From the NCBI GenBank assembly GCA_021786915.1, contig JAJYMP010000690.1, positions 1-6,150 on the forward strand: DNA of 6,150 nt, written 5' to 3'. The stretch is from Chloroflexota bacterium (GTDB lineage Bacteria > Chloroflexota > Limnocylindria > Limnocylindrales > CSP1-4). Below, piece after piece: positions 1-4,970 of this stretch (position 1 is the stretch's first letter; the number at the start of each line of letters is the position of its first letter). The notes beneath the pieces are model-generated. The model did not search any database. It had not been told where the DNA came from and saw nothing but the letters and a program-made list of their open reading frames with translations. The translations under genes were made by a program, and so were the position numbers.

Positions 1-901
1 CACCCACCCGCGCTACCAGGCCGGCGCCGCCGCCAACCCCGACCCCGAGGTCTTCGCCTACGCCGCGGCGCAGGTCAAGCACATGCTCGAGGTCACGCAG
101 CGCCTGGGCGGCGAGAACTACGTCCTGTGGGGCGGCCGCGAGGGCTACGACACGCTGCTCAACACCGACCTGCGGCGGGAGGGCGAGCAGCTCGCCCGGT
201 TCCTGCACCTGGTCGCGGAGCACAAGGAGCGGATCGGCTTCACCGGCCAGCTCCTGATCGAGCCCAAGCCCCAGGAGCCCACCAAGCACCAGTACGACCA
301 GGACACCCAGTCGGTGCACGGCTTCCTCGCCCGGCACGGCCTGGAGGGCCAGTACCGGGCCAACATCGAGGCGAACCACGCCACGCTCGCGGGCCACTCC
401 TTCCACCACGAGGTGGCCTACGCCGCCGCGAACGGCATGCTCGGCTCGATCGACGCCAACCGCGGCGACCCGCAGGTGGGCTGGGACACGGACCAGTTCC
501 CGAACTCGGTCGACGACCTGGTCATGCCGCTGTACGAGATCCTGCGGGCGGGCGGCCTGGGGAGGGGCGGCTTCAACTTCGACGCCAAGCTGCGCCGCCA
601 GAGCACCGACCGCACGGACCTGTTCCACGCCCACATCGGCGGGCTCGACACGCTCGCGATGGCGCTCCTCGCGGCGGCCGACCTCGTGGAGCGGGGCGAC
701 CTGGCGGCCAACATCGAGGCGCGCTACGCCGGCTGGGACGGCGAGCTGGGCCGCTCGATCCTCGGCGGCGGCGCGTCGCTCGCTGACCTCGAGGCGAGGG
801 TCGCCGCGGGCGGGGTCAGCCCGGTCCGCGCGTCCGGCGGCCAGGAGCGACTCGAGAACGTCGTCAACCGGAGCGTCTGGTCCGCGGCGCGGAAGGGCTG
901 A
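1..901 (+). CDS. xylA: Xylose isomerase, C-terminal ~299 residues (5' end outside window)
   Basis: Xylose isomerase (EC 5.3.1.5) is a cytoplasmic TIM-barrel metalloenzyme converting D-xylose to D-xylulose. The frame is open from base 2 and ends at TGA 899-901; the ATG at 83 is an internal Met. The first visible residues (THPRYQAG) correspond to about residue 146 of the 440-aa E. coli enzyme, so roughly the N-terminal third is missing, including the expected catalytic His/Asp pair (E. coli H101/D104). With an offset of 145, every downstream active-site residue is present: E232 and K234 in [11 protein letters not shown]268 and H271 in [17 protein letters not shown]296 in SIDANRGD, D307 and D309 in WDTDQFPN, D339 in FNFDAK. 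The [14 protein letters not shown] block and the overall match place it with the longer class II (E. coli-like) enzymes rather than the shorter class I type of Streptomyces. It is followed after 4 bases by xylB, so they form one operon. Confidence 0.97.
   Translation, partial: THPRYQAGAAANPDPEVFAYAAAQVKHMLEVTQRLGGENYVLWGGREGYDTLLNTDLRREGEQLARFLHLVAEHKERIGFTGQLLIEPKPQEPTKHQYDQDTQSVHGFLARHGLEGQYRANIEANHATLAGHSFHHEVAYAAANGMLGSIDANRGDPQVGWDTDQFPNSVDDLVMPLYEILRAGGLGRGGFNFDAKLRRQSTDRTDLFHAHIGGLDTLAMALLAAADLVERGDLAANIEARYAGWDGELGRSILGGGASLADLEARVAAGGVSPVRASGGQERLENVVNRSVWSAARKG
891..897 (+). promoter_or_regulatory. Ribosome binding site of xylB inside the end of xylA
   Basis: The purine run GGAAGGG lies in the last codons of xylA, 8 bases before the xylB ATG at 906. 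With the xylA stop only 4 bases before that ATG, this suggests translational coupling of xylB to xylA. The sequence and spacing are seen; coupling is inferred. Confidence 0.55.
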
Positions 902-905
902 CGCG

Positions 906-2402
906 ATGGGCGTCGTCCTCGGGATCGACGTCTCAACCACCGCGACCAAGGCCGTCCTCGTCGACGGGGACGGCCGCGTGGTCGGGATCGCCTCGTCCGA
1001 GTACGGGTTCGAGGTGCCGCGGCCGCTGTGGTCCCAGCAGGACCCGGCGCTGTGGTGGACGGCCGCGCAGGACGCCATCCCGCGGGCTCTGACGGCGGCC
1101 GGTGTGACCGGGGCCGATGTGGCAGCGGTCGGCCTCACGGGGCAGATGCACGGGCTCGTGCTGCTCGACGCGACGGGCGCCGTCATCCGCCCGGCCATCC
1201 TGTGGAACGACCAGCGCACGGCGGCCGAGTGCGACGCCATCCGCGCTGCGCTCGGGCCGGCCCACCTGGTCGAGGTCACGGGCAACGACGCGCTGACCGG
1301 CTTCACCGCGCCCAAGCTCGCGTGGGTGCGCACGCACGAGCCCGACAACTGGGGGCGCGCCGCCCACGTGCTGCTGCCCAAGGACTACGTGCGCCTGGAG
1401 CTGACCGGCGAGTTCGCGACGGACAAGGCGGACGGCTCGGGGACGATCCTGTTCAGCCTCGCCGCGCGCGACTGGTCGGGCGAGGTGCTGGCGGCGCTGG
1501 GCATCGACCCGGCCTGGATGCCGCCGACGCACGAGGGGCCGGTGGTCACCGGCGTGGTGACGGAGGCTGCCGCTCTGGCGACCGGGCTTCGCGCGGGGAC
1601 GCCTGTCGTGGCGGGCGGGGGTGATCAGGCGGCGAACGCGGTGGGCGTGGGCGCGGTGGTGCCGGGACGCGTGGCGCTCTCCTTGGGGACGTCCGGGGTC
1701 GTCTTCGCCACTACCGAGTCGCCGCTGTACGAGCCGGCGGGACGGGTCCACGCGTTCTGCCACGCCGTGCCGGGGCGCTGGCACCTCATGAGCGTGATGC
1801 TTTCGGCCGCGGGGAGCCTGCGCTGGTTCCGCGACGCGCTCGCGCCCGGCGAGGCGTTCGGCGACCTGGCGACGAGCGCCGGCGAGGTCCCGGCGGGGAG
1901 CGGGGGAGTGCTGTTCCTGCCGTACCTCACGGGCGAGCGCAGCCCGCACCCCGACCCGCTCGCGCGGGGCGCCTTCGTCGGGCTGACGCTCGGGCACGAC
2001 CGGCGCCACCTCACCCGGGCCGTGATGGAGGGCGTGGCGTTCGGGCTGCGCGACGGGCTCGACCTCATGGTCGCGGCGGGCATGCCTCGGCCGTCGCAGA
2101 TCCTGGGCTCTGGCGGCGGGACGGCCAGCCCGGCGTGGCGCCAGATCCTCGCCGACGTGCTGGGCGCGGCCATCGCCACCCCCACGACCACCGAGGGCGC
2201 TGCGTTCGGCGCAGCCGTCCTCGCGTCGGTCGGGGCCGGCTGGTTCGCGACGGTCGAGGCCGCGACCGATGCCGTGGTGCGCGCGACGCCGGTCGCCGAG
2301 CCGGGCCCGGACGCGCCGGCCTACGCGGAGTTCCACGCCCGGTACCGGGAGCTCTACCCCGCGCTCGCGCCCACGTTCCACCAGCTCCAGGCTTGTGAGT
2401 AA
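906..2402 (+). CDS. xylB: Xylulokinase (FGGY carbohydrate kinase family)
   Basis: Xylulokinase (EC 2.7.1.17) phosphorylates D-xylulose with ATP to xylulose-5-phosphate in the cytoplasm, the step after XylA. The 498-aa product is near the usual 480-500 aa, so it is full length. The N-terminal FGGY domain opens with GIDVSTTATKAVLVD (residues 6-20), the phosphate-binding motif including the conserved Asp8. The GQMHG substrate loop is at 79-83, ILWNDQR at 98-104, and the first FGGY signature around GFTAPKLAWVRTHEP (132-146). The catalytic base is Asp240 in GGGDQAANAVG, equivalent to Asp233 of E. coli XylB. The C-terminal domain has LSLGTSGVVF (259-268), FLPYLTGERSPHPDP (337-351) and the second signature GGGTASPAWRQILADVLG (403-420). 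The start is set by the 4-base gap to xylA and the GGAAGGG site. The last residues (QLQACE) extend past the usual FHxL ending and sit next to the IS scar, so the exact C-terminus may have been reshaped by the insertion; this is inference. Confidence 0.97.
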   Translation: MGVVLGIDVSTTATKAVLVDGDGRVVGIASSEYGFEVPRPLWSQQDPALWWTAAQDAIPRALTAAGVTGADVAAVGLTGQMHGLVLLDATGAVIRPAILWNDQRTAAECDAIRAALGPAHLVEVTGNDALTGFTAPKLAWVRTHEPDNWGRAAHVLLPKDYVRLELTGEFATDKADGSGTILFSLAARDWSGEVLAALGIDPAWMPPTHEGPVVTGVVTEAAALATGLRAGTPVVAGGGDQAANAVGVGAVVPGRVALSLGTSGVVFATTESPLYEPAGRVHAFCHAVPGRWHLMSVMLSAAGSLRWFRDALAPGEAFGDLATSAGEVPAGSGGVLFLPYLTGERSPHPDPLARGAFVGLTLGHDRRHLTRAVMEGVAFGLRDGLDLMVAAGMPRPSQILGSGGGTASPAWRQILADVLGAAIATPTTTEGAAFGAAVLASVGAGWFATVEAATDAVVRATPVAEPGPDAPAYAEFHARYRELYPALAPTFHQLQACE

Positions 2403-2715
2403 ACCCTTGGGCCCTTGCGCGGCTCGAGGAGGCGACCGGCGCGCTCGTCGTGCGGGTCCGGCTGCGGCGGCGCGACCGCCACCGCTGCGGGATCTGCCGG
2501 CGGCGCGCTCCCGGCTACGACGCGGGCGACGGACGGCGGCGCTGGCGGGCGCCCGACCTCGGCCTGGCCAGGGCGTACCTCGAGGCCGACGCGCCACGGG
2601 TCCGCTGCCCGGAGCACGGCGTGGTCGCCGCCGCCGTACCCTGGGCCCGCCACGGAGCCGGCCACACGCGCATGTTCGAAGCCGTTGACGCTGACGCGAC
2701 CGCGATGGTGTGCCG
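2403..2715 (+). pseudogene. ISL3-family transposase remnant (N-terminal zinc-finger part only), filling the gap between convergent operons
   Basis: In the frame of base 2402, bases ~2420-2683 encode a piece that reads like the start of ISL3-type transposases: an Arg-rich stretch, a CxxC pair (codons at 2486 and 2495, RCGIC), PGYDAGDGRRRWRAPDLG, YLEADAPRVRC, a CxxH pair (2606 and 2615, RCPEHG), and VPWARHGAGHTR ending near 2683. This is the zf-ISL3 domain that precedes the helix-turn-helix and DDE domains in a protein normally over 400 aa. Here the extreme N-terminus and everything after the zinc finger are missing; no catalytic domain follows. No Met start with a suitable ribosome site is present: GTG 2450 is possible, but the GGAGG at 2427-2431 is ~18 bases away. 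The frame stays open past 2715 into the antisense of the permease gene, which is not transposase-like. I found no intact inverted ends or clear target duplication. The family assignment is from recognition; the exact borders (left ~2396-2425, right ~2684-2715) are estimates. Apart from this remnant I see nothing in the gap. Confidence 0.8.
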
Positions 2716-4020
2716 TCAGACCCTCGCGATGCTGCCCGAGCCTGAGGACCGGCGCGACAGCGAGTCGACGCTGACGGCGGCGAGCAGGACCAAGCCGGTG
2801 ATCATGAGTTGCCACTGGATCGGCAGGCCGAGCAGGTAGAGGCCGTTGTAGATGGCGCCGATGACGAGCCCGCCGAGCACGCCATGAAGGGCACGGCCGC
2901 GGCCTCCCGCCAGGCTCGTGCCGCCGATGACCGCCGCGGCTACCGCGTACAGGACGAGCTGCCCGCCGTTGATGTTCGTGTTCATCCCGCCGAGCTGGGA
3001 GCAGTAGATGATGCCTGCGATGCCCGACGTGCCTGAACACAGGACGAAGGCAATTGTGCGCACGCGAGGCACGTTGACCCCGGCGCGCCGAGCCGCCTCT
3101 GGGTTGCCGCCGACGGCGTACATGTGGCGCCCGAACTGCGTCCGCTCAAGGAGGATGGTCCAGGCGCCTAGGACCAGGAGGACGAGGGGAATGACCCACG
3201 GGACGCCGACGATCGGCAGGAACTTGCCGCGGTTGACGTTGCAGACGGCAACTACGACGATCCCGGCGAGGGCCACGAACGCGATCTTGGCGACCGTGAG
3301 GCCGACCGGCGGCGCCACGAGGCCCGACCGTCTCCGCCCGGTGTCGCGGAGCCACATCATGCCGCCCAGAGCCAGGACGATCACTGCGAGGGCGACCCAC
3401 GAGACCAATGGGTCGATGTAGGCGTAGACGATGCCGTACAGCGCCTGCTGGTCGGGCAGCGCCGCGGTGATGCCGACCCCGCCGGCCGTGCCCAGGATCA
3501 CGATCATCACGCCGAACCAGAACAGGTAGCCAGCCAAGGTCACGACGAAGGCCGGGATGCGCAGCCCCGTGATGATCACGCCCTGGATCAACCCGACGGC
3601 CGCAGAAGCCAGCACGCCGGCCACGATGGCGAGCGGCCACGGCCAGCCCCAATACGGCTGGACGAGCTGGGCGGTGACGATGCCGCCAATCGCCGCTACG
3701 TAGCCGATCGACAAGTCGATCTCGCCCAGCAGCAGGACGAAGCCCTCGCCCATCGCTAGGACGATGAACACAGCGCTCTGGTCGAACAGGTTGACGAAGT
3801 TGGTGGCCGACAGGAAGACGTTGTTCGGGCTGATCGCAGTGAAGGCCACCGTTACGGCGACCAGTGCGGCGACCACCGGCAGCACGCCCGCTTCGCCGCT
3901 CCGGACCCGTGCCCACCAGCCCTTGAAGTACTCGCTCAGCGATTGGGCGACGATCTCGGGCGGGAGGATGTCGACCTTTGCTGCGGTCAGATCGGCCGGG
4001 TGTTCATCGTTCCCGGACAT
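2716..4020 (-). CDS. xylH: Xylose-type sugar ABC transporter permease (XylH/RbsC-like, BPD_transp_2)
   Basis: Membrane subunit of a CUT2-class sugar importer; two copies usually form the channel that takes sugar from the binding protein. It is 434 aa, somewhat longer than the ~390-aa E. coli XylH, with a soluble N-terminal leader of ~45 residues (IVAQSLSEYFKGWWARVRSGE, residues 23-43) typical of actinobacterial versions. Hydrophobic segments are at roughly 46-62, 82-98, 104-120, 128-150, 155-178, 205-222, 243-260, 273-290, 320-340, 355-370, 378-396 and 403-418. Family motifs seen are GEIDLSIG (99-106), the cytoplasmic coupling loop FGRHMYAVGGNPEAARRAG (296-314) and AVIGGTSLAGGRGRALHG (363-380). 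The ATG is 3 bases after the ATPase stop, so the genes are cotranscribed and probably translationally coupled. The C-terminus looks intact despite lying next to the transposase scar. Its base composition is lower in GC than xylAB. Xylose specificity is inferred from neighbours; ribose or another pentose cannot be excluded from this subunit alone. Confidence 0.93.
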   Translation of the reverse strand: MSGNDEHPADLTAAKVDILPPEIVAQSLSEYFKGWWARVRSGEAGVLPVVAALVAVTVAFTAISPNNVFLSATNFVNLFDQSAVFIVLAMGEGFVLLLGEIDLSIGYVAAIGGIVTAQLVQPYWGWPWPLAIVAGVLASAAVGLIQGVIITGLRIPAFVVTLAGYLFWFGVMIVILGTAGGVGITAALPDQQALYGIVYAYIDPLVSWVALAVIVLALGGMMWLRDTGRRRSGLVAPPVGLTVAKIAFVALAGIVVVAVCNVNRGKFLPIVGVPWVIPLVLLVLGAWTILLERTQFGRHMYAVGGNPEAARRAGVNVPRVRTIAFVLCSGTSGIAGIIYCSQLGGMNTNINGGQLVLYAVAAAVIGGTSLAGGRGRALHGVLGGLVIGAIYNGLYLLGLPIQWQLMITGLVLLAAVSVDSLSRRSSGSGSIARV

Positions 4021-4023
4021 CGC

Positions 4024-4878
4024 TCAGTTCCTCACGCTGTCGGCGGCCTGCACAGGCACGCCACGGTTGGACTCGCCGGTCGTCATGTAGTCGACGACGC
4101 TCTGGCGATCGAAGGCGGCGACGTCGTCTTGGGCGACCATCCGCCCCAGCCGCATGACGGCGATCCGATCGGCTACCTCGAACACGTCATTGAGGTTGTG
4201 CGAGATGACCATCACGGCTAGTCCGTGTTCCTTCAACTGCAGGATGAGGTCAAGCACCATGCGCGTCTGGGCGACGCCGAGGGCCGCAGTCGGCTCATCG
4301 AGCATCACGAGCTTCGAGTTCCACATGACAGCCTTGGCGACGGCCACGGCTTGGCGCTGGCCGCCCGACAGCGTCGCGACCGGCTGGCGGATCGAGCGCA
4401 CGGTCGTGACGCGCAGGCTGGCCAGCGTCTCCGCCGCCGCTCGCTCCATGTTGTCCTCGTCGAGAAGGCCGCGGTTCAGGCGCTCGCGCCCGAGGAACAT
4501 GTTCTGCACGATGTCGAGGTTGTCGGCGAGAGCGAGGTCCTGGTAGACCGTCTCGATGCCCAGCGCCGCCGAGTCCTTCGGGTTGCGGATGTGGACGCGG
4601 CGGCCCTCCCACCAGATCTCGCCCTCATCCAGTTGGTGGATCCCGGCAATCGACTTGGTGAGGACCGACTTCCCAGCGCCGTTGTCGCCACACAGGGCGG
4701 TGACCTGGCCTTTGGGCAGGTCGAGGTCGACGCCGTAGAGCGCCTGGACGGCACCGAAGTGCTTGCTGATGCCGCGCAGACGGAGCAGGGGCTCCTGGGC
4801 GGGCGACCCTCCTGGGCCGGGTTCGCCGCCAGGATGCGCGGCTTGGTCGGGCCGGCTTGGCTGTGACATCACGTCCAT
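4024..4878 (-). CDS. xylG: Sugar ABC transporter ATP-binding protein, single ABC domain
   Basis: Cytoplasmic ATPase powering the importer. The 284-aa product has one nucleotide-binding domain, unlike the ~500-aa E. coli XylG or RbsA with two fused domains; it resembles the FrcA type common in actinobacteria, and would act as a homodimer. Motifs in order are Walker A GDNGAGKSV (64-72), Q-loop VYQD (111-114), signature LSGGQRQ (170-176), Walker B LVMLDEPTAAL (190-200) with catalytic Glu195, and H-loop His227 in VISHNL. The residue after GKS is Val where Thr is commonest; the Mg-binding Ser71 is kept, so activity is expected. The first ~28 residues are a Pro/Gly-rich leader before the ABC fold begins at LLRLRGISKHFG. 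The start at 4878 is preferred because AGGAGG lies 5 bases upstream; the alternative ATG at 4869 would have 14-base spacing. It is preceded by a strong hairpin separating it from the binding-protein gene and followed after 3 bases by the permease. Confidence 0.94.
   Translation of the reverse strand: MDVMSQPSRPDQAAHPGGEPGPGGSPAQEPLLRLRGISKHFGAVQALYGVDLDLPKGQVTALCGDNGAGKSVLTKSIAGIHQLDEGEIWWEGRRVHIRNPKDSAALGIETVYQDLALADNLDIVQNMFLGRERLNRGLLDEDNMERAAAETLASLRVTTVRSIRQPVATLSGGQRQAVAVAKAVMWNSKLVMLDEPTAALGVAQTRMVLDLILQLKEHGLAVMVISHNLNDVFEVADRIAVMRLGRMVAQDDVAAFDRQSVVDYMTTGESNRGVPVQAADSVRN
4028..4033 (-). promoter_or_regulatory. Ribosome binding site of the permease gene
   Basis: Read on the - strand, GAGGAA lies 7 bases before the permease ATG (first base 4020) and within the last codons of the ATPase gene. 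Together with the 3-base gap between the genes it supports both the chosen start and coupled translation. Confidence 0.5.
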
Positions 4879-4883
4879 CCCAT

Positions 4884-4889
4884 CCTCCT
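4884..4889 (-). promoter_or_regulatory. Ribosome binding site of the ATPase gene
   Basis: A full consensus AGGAGG on the - strand with 5 bases to the ATG at 4878. It selects this start over the in-frame ATG at 4869 and lies ~28 bases after the intergenic hairpin, so it should remain accessible when the hairpin forms. Confidence 0.7.
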
Positions 4890-4917
4890 CTGAGGTGCCC
4901 GCACCCGCGGGCGCGAA

Positions 4918-4948
4918 GCGGGCGCCCGCGCATCGCGCGGGCGCCCGC
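4918..4948 (-). terminator. Perfect 14-bp G:C hairpin between binding-protein and ATPase genes (attenuator or mRNA-stabilising stem)
   Basis: Bases 4918-4931 (GCGGGCGCCCGCGC) are the exact reverse complement of 4935-4948, leaving a 3-base loop at 4932-4934. All 14 pairs are G:C. On the - strand transcript it begins 22 bases after the TAG stop of the binding-protein gene and ends about 40 bases before the ATPase start. There is no U-rich tract after it (only two U residues then GC-rich sequence), so it is not a canonical intrinsic terminator. In sugar ABC operons a stem at this place often lets the binding protein be made in excess over the membrane subunits, by partial termination or by protecting the upstream mRNA from 3' decay. 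That role is inferred; the inverted repeat is seen directly. Confidence 0.7.
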
Positions 4949-4970
4949 CGTCATGGGCCGGTGGTGCAGC

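Noticed and set aside
127..786. + strand frame of 219 codons inside xylA
   Set aside because: Out of frame with the conserved xylose isomerase residues; low-complexity shadow.
2396..2420. Possible IS end or target duplication next to the xylB stop (the repeated CCCTTG at 2404 and 2412)
   Set aside because: Six-base repeats 8 bases apart are expected by chance in such sequence, and no matching copy is seen at the right border of the fragment near 2684-2715.
933..2597. Long open frame on the - strand (554 codons) opposite xylB
   Set aside because: It is extremely Arg/Ala/Gly/Pro-rich with no recognisable domain and lies antisense to a clear xylulokinase; such frames arise from GC-biased third positions.
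3146..3916. Second - strand frame inside the permease gene (256 codons)
   Set aside because: Arg/Pro/Gly-rich out-of-frame product without membrane segments; the overlapping frame encodes the hydrophobic permease.
4918..4948. CRISPR repeat or IS terminal repeat at the GC palindrome
   Set aside because: Only two full copies with a 7-base spacer and no array or transposase nearby; position between operon genes fits an RNA stem better.
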